Shown: positions 35,016 to 44,578 of the stretch, piece by piece
Numbering within the stretch: position 1 is the stretch's first letter
How the letters are laid out: the number at the start of each line of letters is the position of its first letter
Source: Eubacterium sp.
GTDB lineage: Bacteria; Bacillota; Clostridia; Lachnospirales; Lachnospiraceae
Reading direction: 5' to 3'
Assembly (NCBI GenBank): GCA_024698585.1
Contig: JAILRB010000024.1
Coordinates: 1 to 64,000, forward strand
Length of the DNA: 64,000 nucleotides
Position numbers and translations under genes: made by a program
Notes under the pieces: model-generated
Seen by the model: the letters and a program-made list of their open reading frames with translations, nothing else
What the model was told of the DNA's origin: nothing
The model's database searches: none

Positions 35016-36178
35016 AAAAGAAAATAATATTTGTTACAAAAGCACTGTGGATTGGTGGCATAGAAACAGCTTTGGTAAATTTACTGAATCATTTTAACTA
35101 TGAAAAGTACGATGTAACTTTATTGGTTCTTCACGCGGAACTGGATATGATGGAACAAATCCATCCAAGATGTCGTGTGATTATCGCAGACAGGGAAAAG
35201 GTGTATTCTTTCGAAAAAGAATACAAATATAAAAAATTATATCATTTGACGGAAAACACAGAAAATCCATCAAATTTACATCGTATAATGATGTGGTCTG
35301 TGCCATTGATAAAATGGATAGAAAACAGACTATATATCCGATATATTCGAAAGATGATGAAACAGGAGTATTTTGATACTGCTGTTATTTATAGTGATGT
35401 GGTAGCCGAAACTGCTATCAGAGCAATAAAGGCGGATAAGTACTTGATGTACTATCATCACGGTGCAATGAGACATGTATATCATGACAAAATCGGATAC
35501 AAGAAATGTGAAAAGATTATAGCTGTATCTTCGAATCAGGCAGAAGAACTAAAGAGATTCATTCCACAGGCTAAGGATAAGATTATTACAATGCATAATT
35601 TAACGGATGTGGACGGAATTCGAAAAAAAGCTGAAGAACCAATCGAAGAGCTGTTTGATAATGATAAGTTTAACATAGTCTCTGTGGGAAGAGTTTCTTA
35701 TGAAAAAGGAATGGATCTTGCCGTGAAAGCATGTGCAAAATTAGTGAAAGACGGGTATGAGAATATTCGGTGGTGGATTGTTGGTGATGGACCGGCAATG
35801 GATGAGGTGAAGAGTGTAATAAAGGAGTGTGAAATGCAACGATATGTTAATCTTGTTGGAATGAAAGATAATCCTTATCCATATATCAAAAAGGCAGATG
35901 TTTATGTTCAGCCGAGTCGGTGTGAATCTTTTGGACTTACGATAAGTGAAGCGTTGATTTTAGGGAAAAATATAATTTCAACAGATACAATGGGAGCAAG
36001 AGAATTATTGACGGAAAAGTCTCTCGGGAGAATATGCAAAATGAAATCAGCAGATATTGCATATGCCATAGAGAACGAAATAAATGATGAAAAAAGATTT
36101 GAAGTACCGTATAATAGTTGGGATAGGTTCAATAAAAAAAATCAAGAAATATTACAACAATTAGATTGGGTGTTATAG
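35012..36178 (+). CDS. Glycosyltransferase family 4
   Basis: A 388-residue GT-B enzyme. The acceptor-side loop is KALWIGGIETALVNLL, and the donor domain shows VSVGRVSYEKGMDLAVKACA, NPYPYIKKADVYVQPSRCES and FGLTISEALILGKNII. It shares the NPYPYxKKAD segment with the gene at 29642. Its ATG overlaps the TGA of the interrupted gene upstream, so loss of that gene's translation could reduce this one through lost coupling. Confidence 0.92.
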   Translation: MKKKIIFVTKALWIGGIETALVNLLNHFNYEKYDVTLLVLHAELDMMEQIHPRCRVIIADREKVYSFEKEYKYKKLYHLTENTENPSNLHRIMMWSVPLIKWIENRLYIRYIRKMMKQEYFDTAVIYSDVVAETAIRAIKADKYLMYYHHGAMRHVYHDKIGYKKCEKIIAVSSNQAEELKRFIPQAKDKIITMHNLTDVDGIRKKAEEPIEELFDNDKFNIVSVGRVSYEKGMDLAVKACAKLVKDGYENIRWWIVGDGPAMDEVKSVIKECEMQRYVNLVGMKDNPYPYIKKADVYVQPSRCESFGLTISEALILGKNIISTDTMGARELLTEKSLGRICKMKSADIAYAIENEINDEKRFEVPYNSWDRFNKKNQEILQQLDWVL

Positions 36179-36183
36179 AAAAT

Positions 36184-37131
36184 ATGAAGGATGTAAAAAT
36201 ATCAGTTATTATACCTGTTTATAAGGTGGAAAAATATTTGAATAAATGTATTGACTCCATATTAGAGCAGAGCCTTAAAGAATTTGAGGTGATTTTAGTA
36301 GATGACGGATCACCGGATAATTGCCCACTCATATGCGATGAATATGCAAAGAAAGACCAGAGGATTCGGGTGATACATAAAAAAAATGGTGGCCTCTCGG
36401 ATGCGAGGAATGCTGGTTTAAATGTGGCAAAGGGACAATATGTGGCGTTTGTAGATAGCGATGATTATATCGCTCCCAAAATGCTTGAAATACTTTATTG
36501 TAATATTACATCGAGCTGTGCAGATTTAGCGATATGTAATTATGTGAAGGTAGCAGAAAAAGGATGTTTGGAAGAATCAAGTAAATATGAAATATCTGAA
36601 AAAAAAGAATATAATCAAAACGAATTTATGGAAGAGATATTAAAGCCGTATGGAGGCTTCTTTGTTCCAGTGTGGAATAAATTATATAAGAAAGATATAT
36701 TTGATGATTTGAGATTCCCATATGGAAAAGTACATGAAGATGAATTTGTGATTCACTATATAGTGCAGAAATGTAAAAAGATTATTTGTTTACCAGAAAA
36801 ATGTTATTATTATCTTCAGAGAGAGACAAGTATAATGGGACAAGGATTCAGCGTTAAGAGAATGGATTTTGGAGAAGCGTTGATTGAACGCTATCATTTC
36901 ACCAAAAAACAAAAGTATACTGGATGGAAAAATCATACTGTAATAAGGCTCTCGTTTGAACTTGAGGCGTGGAGAAAATACGCGGAAGAAAATGAACAGA
37001 TAAGAAAGCGATATAATAAATTGAGAAAAAAATCACTTTTTTTATTATTTGAAAAACAGGCATGGGCCGGACTTAGTATAAAAGGAAAAATATATAACAG
37101 AATGAGGTTGCTTGTTCCTAAATATAGATAA
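36184..37131 (+). CDS. Glycosyltransferase family 2
   Basis: A 315-residue GT-A enzyme: VKISVIIPVYKVEKYLNKCI, VDDGSPDNCPLIC, KNGGLSDARNAGL and YVAFVDSDDYIAPKML (DxD), then KVHEDEFVIHYIV. This is the common capsule/LPS transferase type. ATG 36184 is preferred to TTG 36166, which lies inside the previous gene; neither has a strong ribosome binding site. Sugar specificity unknown. Confidence 0.9.
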   Translation: MKDVKISVIIPVYKVEKYLNKCIDSILEQSLKEFEVILVDDGSPDNCPLICDEYAKKDQRIRVIHKKNGGLSDARNAGLNVAKGQYVAFVDSDDYIAPKMLEILYCNITSSCADLAICNYVKVAEKGCLEESSKYEISEKKEYNQNEFMEEILKPYGGFFVPVWNKLYKKDIFDDLRFPYGKVHEDEFVIHYIVQKCKKIICLPEKCYYYLQRETSIMGQGFSVKRMDFGEALIERYHFTKKQKYTGWKNHTVIRLSFELEAWRKYAEENEQIRKRYNKLRKKSLFLLFEKQAWAGLSIKGKIYNRMRLLVPKYR

Positions 37132-37168
37132 GATTAATAGATATATAAATGGCGTGAAAGGAATAAAA

Positions 37169-38038
37169 ATGGTTAACGAACAGAATATAGAAAACGCAAA
37201 AGAATATCACATACATATTTCATCCAAACATAAACTGTTGGATCTGAAATTAAGGGAAGTGTTTCGATATAGGGATTTGATTTGGTTATTCACCAAAAGG
37301 TCTTTTGTCGTGAAGTATAAGCAGACCATTCTTGGTCCCGCTTGGATTTTTTTAAATCCATTTATTACCAGTATCATTTACACAATTGTATTTGGCGGAG
37401 TAGCAGGGATTGGAACAGAGGGCGTTCCGAAAATCCTGTTTTATTTATGCAGTAATGCTATATGGATATTTTTTTCTACCAGTGTTACACAGAATGCCAG
37501 TGCATTTACGGCGAATGCGAATGTTTTTGGAAAAGTTTATTTCCCAAGATTAACAACACCATTGTCAAATGTTTTATCTGCGATTATTCAATTTGGTGTG
37601 CAGATGACTATGGTTATAGCTTTCTTAATCTTTTATTTAATCAAAGGTGAAGTACAACCTAATTGGTGGGCATGGATACTTATTCCGGTTATTTTAATTC
37701 ATTTGGGATTATTGGGTCTCGGGGTCGGAATTATTGTTTCAAGTTTAACTACGAAATATAGAGATCTGGCTATTTTGGTTGGATTTGGAGTACAACTTTG
37801 GATGTATGGAACGCCAATCGTATACCCAATGTCACAGTTAGGACAAGGGACGCTTAGAAAGCTGATGTTAATCAACCCGGTAAGTGCTCCGGTAGAAGTA
37901 TTCCGATATGCTGTTTTAGGACAGGGAAGTATTGAACCACTTTATTTGGGAATATCAGTAATTGTGACAATTGTAATCACCGTGTTAGGAATAATTATTT
38001 TTAACAAGGTTGAAAGAACATTTATGGATACAGTATAG
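37169..38038 (+). CDS. Polysaccharide ABC exporter, permease (Wzm/TagG-type)
   Basis: A 289-residue ABC-2 permease with six membrane spans. The amphipathic entry helix is RDLIWLFTKRSFVVKYKQTI, followed by LGPAWIFLNPFITSIIYTIV, and the end is HLGLLGLGVGIIVSSLTTKYRDLAILVGF plus a last helix pair. It pairs with the ATPase 14 bases downstream to move lipid-linked glycan across the membrane. GAAAGGA supports ATG 37169 over the ORF's upstream TTG. Confidence 0.94.
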   Translation: MVNEQNIENAKEYHIHISSKHKLLDLKLREVFRYRDLIWLFTKRSFVVKYKQTILGPAWIFLNPFITSIIYTIVFGGVAGIGTEGVPKILFYLCSNAIWIFFSTSVTQNASAFTANANVFGKVYFPRLTTPLSNVLSAIIQFGVQMTMVIAFLIFYLIKGEVQPNWWAWILIPVILIHLGLLGLGVGIIVSSLTTKYRDLAILVGFGVQLWMYGTPIVYPMSQLGQGTLRKLMLINPVSAPVEVFRYAVLGQGSIEPLYLGISVIVTIVITVLGIIIFNKVERTFMDTV

Positions 38039-38052
38039 GAGAGAATTTAGAT

Positions 38053-39339
38053 ATGGAAAACCAAAACAAAGATATGGATGTTATGATTCAAATATCTAAT
38101 GTAAAAAAGAGATATCGCTTAGGTCAGATTGGTGGAGGAAGTCTACAAGCTGATTTACAGAGTTGGTGGGCACGAATAAGAGGAAAGGAAGATCCTAATA
38201 CTAAAATAGGTGTAGACCAGCGTAGTAATGGTGAGACCTTTATGGCGTTAAACGGAATTGATTTAACGATTTATAAAGGAGAAGCTGTTGGTATTATTGG
38301 TGGGAATGGTGCCGGGAAAAGTACTTTGTTGAAACTTCTTTCTAGAGTAACTGCTCCTACAGAAGGGGAAATTGATATTTATGGTCGAATTGCATCTATG
38401 TTAGAAGTAGGAACCGGATTTAGTCCAGAAATGACAGGACGTGAAAATGTTTATATGAATGGTGCAATTCTTGGGATGACCAAGGCCGAAATTGATGCAA
38501 AAATGGAAGATATCATTGAATTCTCAGAAGTTCGAGAGTTTATTGATACTCCTGTGAAGAGATACTCTAGTGGAATGTATGTAAAGTTAGCTTTCTCTGT
38601 CGCTGCACATCTTGACAGCGATATTATGATTATGGATGAGGTCTTGGCCGTAGGAGACATGGCATTTCAGAAAAAATGTCTTGATAAGATGAGAGATGCT
38701 GCAAAAAAAGAGGGAAGAACGGTTCTATATGTTAGTCACAATATGAATACTATTAGACAGTTGTGCGATAGATGTATTGTGTTGGATAAAGGAAAAATAG
38801 TTTTTCAAGGCGATATTGAAGAATCAATTCAGAGATACATGGGATTAGATAACATTGTCAATCTCCCATGCTATTATAATTTTGAAAAAAATAAAAGACT
38901 ATATCATTTTGGAAAACAGATTCGATTGCAAGAAGTTCAATTTTTAGATAAAGAATTTGCAAAATATGAAATTGGAGAAAACATTAAATTTCAGATAAGT
39001 GTTGAATCAGATATTGAATTAGGTGGTGCTCAAATTATTGTACAGATAAAAGATAATCAGTATACAAAAATTGGAATGGCATTATCTGAACGATTTGACT
39101 TGAAGTGTGAAAAAAATCAGCATTTTCAATTTGAGATGGGAACAGATTATTTATCACATGATATATATTGTTTGAATTTGGAAATTGTAAAAGTTGATGA
39201 ATTGGGAAATTATTTTGCATATGATAATCCAGGAAGCAAGATGATTGTTGAATTGGTGAATGAACATGGACACAATATTTTATGGAATAAAAACTATTGG
39301 GGACAAGTGAGTTTTCCTATGGTTAAAGTAGTAAAATAA
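38053..39339 (+). CDS. Polysaccharide ABC exporter, ATPase with Wzt-like C-terminal domain
   Basis: A 428-residue protein. The ATPase half shows Walker A GIIGGNGAGKSTLLKLL, signature RYSSGMYVKLAFSVA, Walker B DIMIMDEVLAVGD and the H-loop YVSHN. After ~280 there is a ~145-residue beta-sandwich domain (ENIKFQISVESDIELGGAQI) like the Wzt/TagH-type glycan-binding extension. In Wzt systems that domain recognises the finished, end-modified chain, so export may be coupled to a terminal modification. AGGAGAG precedes ATG 38053. Confidence 0.95.
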   Translation: MENQNKDMDVMIQISNVKKRYRLGQIGGGSLQADLQSWWARIRGKEDPNTKIGVDQRSNGETFMALNGIDLTIYKGEAVGIIGGNGAGKSTLLKLLSRVTAPTEGEIDIYGRIASMLEVGTGFSPEMTGRENVYMNGAILGMTKAEIDAKMEDIIEFSEVREFIDTPVKRYSSGMYVKLAFSVAAHLDSDIMIMDEVLAVGDMAFQKKCLDKMRDAAKKEGRTVLYVSHNMNTIRQLCDRCIVLDKGKIVFQGDIEESIQRYMGLDNIVNLPCYYNFEKNKRLYHFGKQIRLQEVQFLDKEFAKYEIGENIKFQISVESDIELGGAQIIVQIKDNQYTKIGMALSERFDLKCEKNQHFQFEMGTDYLSHDIYCLNLEIVKVDELGNYFAYDNPGSKMIVELVNEHGHNILWNKNYWGQVSFPMVKVVK

Positions 39340-39355
39340 GTAGAGATGATTAATT

Positions 39356-40573
39356 ATGAAAAAAATATTATTAATTTCACCAATGAAACTTCCAATTCCA
39401 TCGGTAGGTGGAGGTGCTGTTGAAAAATTATTAACTCATCTTATTGATGAAAATGAAAGGCATAGTAAACTTGAACTAGCAATTGTTTCTATATTTGATA
39501 AATCAGCAGCACGGACAAAATATAAACATTCTAAAGTTTTTTATTTTGACAACAAGAAGCAGTTATTTTTGGGAGAAAAGAGAAATACTGTTTTATGGTA
39601 TCTCTTTAGGTTATGGATTAAATTAGTGCATAATAATAGATACGCAAAAAAATTAAATAGAAAGCATATTTATTTGGATTATTACGTGTTTCAATTGTAT
39701 CAAATTGTTAAAAGAGAAAAGATCGATTACATAATATTGGAAGGAACAGACTATGAAAAATACGACATATTAGAAAGACTTGTTAAAAAAGAAAAGTTCT
39801 TCATTCACTTACATTCAACACAGGAAGAAAAAATAGCGGTTCGAAGAAAAATACCAAATTCTATTGCTATTAGCGAATATGTTAAATTTGCATGGGTTAA
39901 AGATAGTACTATTCCAGGCAAAAATGTAGTGTTATACAATGGAATTGATTTAGATTTGTTTCAAAAAAGAATAAAAAAAGAGGAAAGAGATATTCTTAGA
40001 AAAGAAATAGGTGTGCAGGAAGATGATTTTCTAGTAATTTATTGTGGACGAGTGGTCCCTGAAAAAGGAGTTAAAGAATTACTAGAGGCATTCGACATAA
40101 TTACTGACAAAAGAATTAAATTATTGTTTATTGGAAATGTTGATTTTGCAAATAATACTACAACAGAGTTTCTTAGAAATATTAAATACAAAATAGATAA
40201 TAATCCGAATGTAATATATTTGGGCTATGTAGATAATAATAGAATGCCAAAGTATTATTCTTTAGCAGATATGCAAGTGGTTCCTTCAATTTGGGAAGAA
40301 GGAGCAGGATTAGTTGCCATTGAGGGAATGGCTACAGGATTACCCCTATTAGTAACAAAATCGGGAGGAATGATTGAATATGTAAATGACGAAGCGTCAA
40401 TTCAAGTTCCTATTGATTCAAATTTGTCATTAAATCTTGCAAATTATATTATTAGTTTATCAGAAAATGAAAGAATGAGAATCAGTATGAAAGAGGCGGG
40501 AATAAAACGTGCTAAAGAATTTCGCAAAGAGAAATATTATCAGGATTTCGTTTCTATTTTCGAAGAAGAATAA
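39356..40573 (+). CDS. Glycosyltransferase family 4
   Basis: A 405-residue GT-B enzyme, more lysine- and AT-rich than its neighbours. LISPMKLPIPSVGGGAVEKL is the acceptor loop; the donor domain carries VIYCGRVVPEKGVKELLEAF, IYLGYVDNNRMPKYYSLAD and WEEGAGLVAIEGMATGLPLL. Position after the ABC exporter suggests it acts on the polymer's end or a side branch, but this is only inference. Confidence 0.92.
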   Translation: MKKILLISPMKLPIPSVGGGAVEKLLTHLIDENERHSKLELAIVSIFDKSAARTKYKHSKVFYFDNKKQLFLGEKRNTVLWYLFRLWIKLVHNNRYAKKLNRKHIYLDYYVFQLYQIVKREKIDYIILEGTDYEKYDILERLVKKEKFFIHLHSTQEEKIAVRRKIPNSIAISEYVKFAWVKDSTIPGKNVVLYNGIDLDLFQKRIKKEERDILRKEIGVQEDDFLVIYCGRVVPEKGVKELLEAFDIITDKRIKLLFIGNVDFANNTTTEFLRNIKYKIDNNPNVIYLGYVDNNRMPKYYSLADMQVVPSIWEEGAGLVAIEGMATGLPLLVTKSGGMIEYVNDEASIQVPIDSNLSLNLANYIISLSENERMRISMKEAGIKRAKEFRKEKYYQDFVSIFEEE

Positions 40574-40594
40574 TTATAAAGGGGCTGAAACAAG

Positions 40595-41503
40595 GTGAAA
40601 AGGATGATTAGGAAATGCAGTGGAAGCATGATAAAGGTATGTGTTTTAATTGTCATTTTCATAGTGACAATAAGTGGATTATATCTACTAACACATATAA
40701 CGAATCAAGAGTTAGCTTTGTCATCATATAAAATTGAAACATCTGTGAAGGCACCAATTCGAATTCTTCAATTGTCAGATCTCCATTGTAGTGAATTTGA
40801 TGAAAAAAATACTAGATTAATTGAATTCGTCAAAGAACAATCTCCTGACATCATCTTAATGACAGGTGATATGATTAACCGCGACGAAGATGATATTTCT
40901 GTGGCTACAAATTTAATTTCCTCATTAACAGAAATTGCTCCCGTTTATTATGGTCATGGAAATCACGAGTATCAGTGGATGGAACGGACTGGAAAAGACT
41001 TGAGACAAGAAATAACCGATGCAGGAGCTGTACTACTTGATAATAACTATGTTGACATAGAAATAAAAGGAAACAAGTTACGGATTGGTGGTTACATGGG
41101 GTATTACAGAATTCCATGGATGTTTGAAAGAACTGAGGAAGAAAAGAAGGAAGAGTATTCTTTCTTTGATGATTTTGAAAATACAGATCGCTATAAAATA
41201 TTAATAAATCATATTCCAACTCAATGGGTGGATTGGGATTATACTCAGCATCCGGTTGATTTGGTATTCTCTGGCCACTATCATGGAGGTCAGTGGGTGT
41301 TACCGGGAATAGGTGCAGTTTATGCTCCGTATATTGGTTTTAACCCACCAAATGTCAAAGGCGTATTTCATGGAAAGTATGCGACCTGTATTTTGTCCAC
41401 AGGTCTTGGTAGCGAGCATTGGTACTTGCCACGAATAAACAATCCTCCGGAAGTAGTTGTGGTGGATTTAGTTCCGAATAAAGATGGAGAAAAAGATGAG
41501 TAA
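40595..41503 (+). CDS. Membrane-anchored metallophosphoesterase
   Basis: A 302-residue calcineurin-like phosphoesterase with one N-terminal span (VCVLIVIFIVTISGLYLLT, ~14-32). The metal ligands are in LQLSDLHCSEFD, IILMTGDMINRDED, YGHGNHEYQW, INHIPTQW and FSGHYHGGQW, so the active site appears complete and faces outward if the N-terminus is inside. YkuE-like relatives hydrolyse phosphodiesters or lipid pyrophosphates. In this operon it may trim phosphodiester-linked polymer or recycle carrier lipid (inference). GTG 40595 has AAAGGGG 10 bases upstream; ATG 40604 is an alternative. Confidence 0.9.
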   Translation: MKRMIRKCSGSMIKVCVLIVIFIVTISGLYLLTHITNQELALSSYKIETSVKAPIRILQLSDLHCSEFDEKNTRLIEFVKEQSPDIILMTGDMINRDEDDISVATNLISSLTEIAPVYYGHGNHEYQWMERTGKDLRQEITDAGAVLLDNNYVDIEIKGNKLRIGGYMGYYRIPWMFERTEEEKKEEYSFFDDFENTDRYKILINHIPTQWVDWDYTQHPVDLVFSGHYHGGQWVLPGIGAVYAPYIGFNPPNVKGVFHGKYATCILSTGLGSEHWYLPRINNPPEVVVVDLVPNKDGEKDE

Positions 41504-42473
41504 CAAGAGGCTAGATTACATCGATATCGCGAAAGCATATTTAATATTTCTTGTGATTGTAGGACATATTTTGATTGTCCTAAATCCGACATATTCTAAA
41601 ATGATTTTTTCTGCAGGAGAATCTTGGATTACTACATTCCATATGCCGGCTTTTTTTGTGATTCACGGAATGTTATTTAAGAAGGAAAAGTGGGATGAAA
41701 AATCATTCTGGGAATTCCTAAAAAAAAGAAGTTATTCGCTAATAATTCCTTATGCGTTTTTCGAAGGGTTAGGAATCATCTGTAGATTTCTTTTTTACCA
41801 TCAATCCATTGGAGACGGTATTTACAATATGATTACTGTACGCTGTAATGTGGGAGCGGATTGGTTTCTGATTGCAATGTTTATGGGATGTATTGGATTT
41901 TGGTTTGTTTCTAACTATTTCAATCATCTGTTAAGTATTTTCATAGTGTTATTGAGTTTTTCATTACCGTTATTGATAAGTGGAAATCAGCTGTCAATTG
42001 TTCTGAACAGAGGGTGCATAGCTTTCGGATTTATATTGGTAGGATATTTGGGAAAACATATTTTTCTTGATGAAAAAGTCAAAAGTTTGTTATGGATTAT
42101 TCTATCATTTGTTATAACTACTGTGATTGCAATAATCAACTTAAGATGGTGTGGCAATGACATTTATGCTGGATGGATTCAAAATCCGTTTACTCTTTAT
42201 TTCGGAGGCACTTCAGGAACATTATTTATTTTAGGAATATCTCAAAGGATAAAAATAAAGGGGAGTGAAATTATTGGAAAACACACCCTTTCAATTATGG
42301 GAACTCATCAATTGATAATTTATGCGTTAACGACGTGTTATTCGGAATTTTACTCTGGAAACTTATTTATGGGAAGCAATATGTTATGTGCGATAGTTAT
42401 TTTGGAAGTTCCTATTGTATATTTACTAGATCAATATTTATATTTTTTCGTAGGGAAAAAGAGGAAGAGTTAG
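41496..42473 (+). CDS. Membrane acyltransferase, family 3
   Basis: A 325-residue protein with about ten spans and the family-3 start RLDYIDIAKAYLIFLVIVGH (membrane His), then TFHMPAFFVIHGMLF. It likely O-acylates the polysaccharide. ATG 41496 is chosen because GGAGA lies just before it; ATG 41484 has no site. It overlaps the phosphoesterase gene by 8 bases. After it, 54 bases separate the amino-sugar block. Confidence 0.9.
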   Translation: MSNKRLDYIDIAKAYLIFLVIVGHILIVLNPTYSKMIFSAGESWITTFHMPAFFVIHGMLFKKEKWDEKSFWEFLKKRSYSLIIPYAFFEGLGIICRFLFYHQSIGDGIYNMITVRCNVGADWFLIAMFMGCIGFWFVSNYFNHLLSIFIVLLSFSLPLLISGNQLSIVLNRGCIAFGFILVGYLGKHIFLDEKVKSLLWIILSFVITTVIAIINLRWCGNDIYAGWIQNPFTLYFGGTSGTLFILGISQRIKIKGSEIIGKHTLSIMGTHQLIIYALTTCYSEFYSGNLFMGSNMLCAIVILEVPIVYLLDQYLYFFVGKKRKS

Positions 42474-42527
42474 AATAATAAAAGGATAATATATATATTA
42501 ATAAATGGCAAGAAAGGAGATAAGGAT

Positions 42528-42935
42528 ATGCAAGTAGTAAAGTATATGTTTCAACCACATGGAGATGACAGAGGACAATTAATTGCATTAGAAGAGTATA
42601 ATGATATTCCTTTTGAGATAAAAAGGGTTTATTATATGTATGATACGAAAGAGGGAGTTCGAAGAGGATTTCATGCACATAAGAATCTCAAGCAAATTTT
42701 AATATGTATTCATGGAAGTTGTAAGATTTTACTAGATAATGGTACAGAAAAGAAAGTAGTTCCATTAGAAAAACCATATGAAGGACTATATATTGAAAGT
42801 AATATGTGGAGAGAAATGTACGATTTTTCACCAGATGCAGTTCTTATGGTTTTGGCGTCAGAAATATATGATGAATCAGATTATATAAGGAATTATGACG
42901 AGTTTTTAAAACAGGTTAACAAGAATAAAAGATAG
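42528..42935 (+). CDS. FdtA/WxcM-like sugar 3,4-ketoisomerase (cupin)
   Basis: A 135-residue one-domain cupin of the FdtA/QdtA type. DDRGQLIALEEY, FEIKRVYYMYDTKEGVRRGF, then HAHKNLKQILICIHGSCKIL match the family, with the active-site His pair in HAHK. These enzymes shift the keto group of dTDP-4-keto-6-deoxyhexose from C4 to C3. The aminotransferase follows 24 bases later, as in dTDP-Fuc3NAc or dTDP-Qui3NAc pathways. AGAAAGGAGATAAGG precedes ATG 42528. No rmlA or rmlB gene lies in the window to supply the substrate. Confidence 0.93.
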   Translation: MQVVKYMFQPHGDDRGQLIALEEYNDIPFEIKRVYYMYDTKEGVRRGFHAHKNLKQILICIHGSCKILLDNGTEKKVVPLEKPYEGLYIESNMWREMYDFSPDAVLMVLASEIYDESDYIRNYDEFLKQVNKNKR

Positions 42936-42959
42936 TTAAGAAGGAATTTAGGTGATAAT

Positions 42960-44060
42960 ATGGTTGATTTTGTAAAATTGCAAAGAATTTATGAAATGTA
43001 TTCTTCAGAGTTTGAAGAAGCAGTTTTAAGGACAATGCGTTCCGGATGGTATATTATGGGAAAGGAGTTAACTGAATTTGAAGATGCATTTGCTAAATAT
43101 TTAAATACAAATTATTGTATTGGAGTTAATTCAGGATTAGATGCCTTAACACTAGCAATACGAGCACTTGGTATCGGTGAAGGCGATGAAGTGATTGTGC
43201 CTTCAAATACATATATAGCAAGTATATTATGTGTTACTGAAAATGGAGCAACACCAATATTTGTTGAACCAGATGAATTCTTTTGTATAGATGCTGAAAA
43301 GATTGAAGAAAAAATAACCAATAAAACAAAAGCGATTATTCCTGTGCATTTTTATGGACAAGCCTGCGATATGGATAAAATTATGAGGGTTGCAGAGAAA
43401 TATAATCTTTTTGTGATTGAAGATTGTGCACAGGCCCATGGAACTAAATATAATGGACAATTAATTGGAACATTTGGAACAGTAGGTTGCTTTAGTTTTT
43501 ATCCTACGAAACCTATGGGAGCATTGGGGGATTCAGGAGCAATTGTTACAAATGATTCAAAGCTAGCGGATATAGTTAAGAAATTGCGGAATTACGGCAG
43601 TGGTGTGAAATATGTTAATGAATTAGAAGGAAAAAATTCAAGAATGGATGAAGTACAAGCGGCAGCATTGAAAGTTGCATTAAAACATCTTGATGAAGGC
43701 AATGAGTACAGAAGAAATATTGCTCAAAGGTACTTGTCGGAGATTGTTAATCCACTGATAAAATTACCAAAAACGAACAAGAAATCGACACATGTTTATC
43801 ATGTGTTTGCTATAACAACTGAAAAACGTGATGAATTACAAGCGTATTTATTAGAACAGGGAATAAAAACATTAATTCATTATCCGATTCCGCCGCATTT
43901 ACAAGAATGCTATAGTTATCTTGGATTTTCGAATGGAGATTTCCCAATCGCAGAAAAATATGCAAATCAGGAATTGAGTTTACCTATATATATGGGAATG
44001 CCAAAAGAAGATGTGGATAAGGTTATTAGTGAAATCAATTCTTTTCAGGGAGTGAAGTAA
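42960..44060 (+). CDS. DegT/DnrJ/EryC1-type sugar aminotransferase
   Basis: A 366-residue PLP enzyme with GVNSGLDALTLAIRALGIGE, IEDCAQAHG (PLP-binding Asp) and CFSFYPTKPMGALGDSGAI, whose lysine should bind PLP, then NYGSGVKYVNELEGKNSRMD. It transfers an amino group from glutamate to the keto-sugar made by the FdtA-like enzyme, giving a dTDP-3-amino-3,6-dideoxyhexose. Its TAA shares its last base with the ATG of the acetyltransferase. Confidence 0.94.
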   Translation: MVDFVKLQRIYEMYSSEFEEAVLRTMRSGWYIMGKELTEFEDAFAKYLNTNYCIGVNSGLDALTLAIRALGIGEGDEVIVPSNTYIASILCVTENGATPIFVEPDEFFCIDAEKIEEKITNKTKAIIPVHFYGQACDMDKIMRVAEKYNLFVIEDCAQAHGTKYNGQLIGTFGTVGCFSFYPTKPMGALGDSGAIVTNDSKLADIVKKLRNYGSGVKYVNELEGKNSRMDEVQAAALKVALKHLDEGNEYRRNIAQRYLSEIVNPLIKLPKTNKKSTHVYHVFAITTEKRDELQAYLLEQGIKTLIHYPIPPHLQECYSYLGFSNGDFPIAEKYANQELSLPIYMGMPKEDVDKVISEINSFQGVK

Positions 44061-44578
44061 TGATTGAAAAAATTAGACTACGCTATTTAGAGGAAAAAGA
44101 TGCAGAAAAAATGTATGAGTGGATGACAGATTTGGATATTGTGAAATTTTTTCGCTTTGACAGTTCGAATGTTTCAGTTGCCTCCTGCAAAGAATATATT
44201 GTAAATGTAGCCAATCAAAAAAATTCTTATCATTATGCAATTGTAAATGAAGCGGATGAGTATTTGGGAACAATTAGTTTGAAAAATGTTGATTTCAATA
44301 AAAAGGAAGCAGAGTATGCAATAAGTACTAGAAAGTGTGTTCATGGGACGGGTATTGCCAAAGAAGCTACTGAAATAATCTTAAAAAAAGCATTTCTGGA
44401 ATTAAATTTGGACAGAGTTTATTTAAATGTGTTAACGGACAACTTAAGAGCGAACGCGTTTTATAGAAAAGTTGGTTTTATATTTGAAAGAACTGAGGAT
44501 AATGCGTTAGAAATTAGGGGAATAAAAAAAAGCCTAAATTGGTACTCGATTAGCAGGTTGGAGAAAGAATATGAATAA
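44060..44578 (+). CDS. GNAT-family N-acetyltransferase
   Basis: A 172-residue GNAT protein of the RimJ/RimL branch: IRLRYLEEKDAEKMYEWM, EYLGTISLKNVDFNKKEAEY, then GTGIAKEATEIILKKAFLEL (acetyl-CoA loop) and LNVLTDNLRANAFYRKVGF. Placed directly after the aminotransferase with overlapping stop/start, it most likely N-acetylates the new 3-amino sugar, replacing the hexapeptide enzyme used in classic pathways. It overlaps the next gene by 8 bases. Confidence 0.9.
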   Translation: MIEKIRLRYLEEKDAEKMYEWMTDLDIVKFFRFDSSNVSVASCKEYIVNVANQKNSYHYAIVNEADEYLGTISLKNVDFNKKEAEYAISTRKCVHGTGIAKEATEIILKKAFLELNLDRVYLNVLTDNLRANAFYRKVGFIFERTEDNALEIRGIKKSLNWYSISRLEKEYE

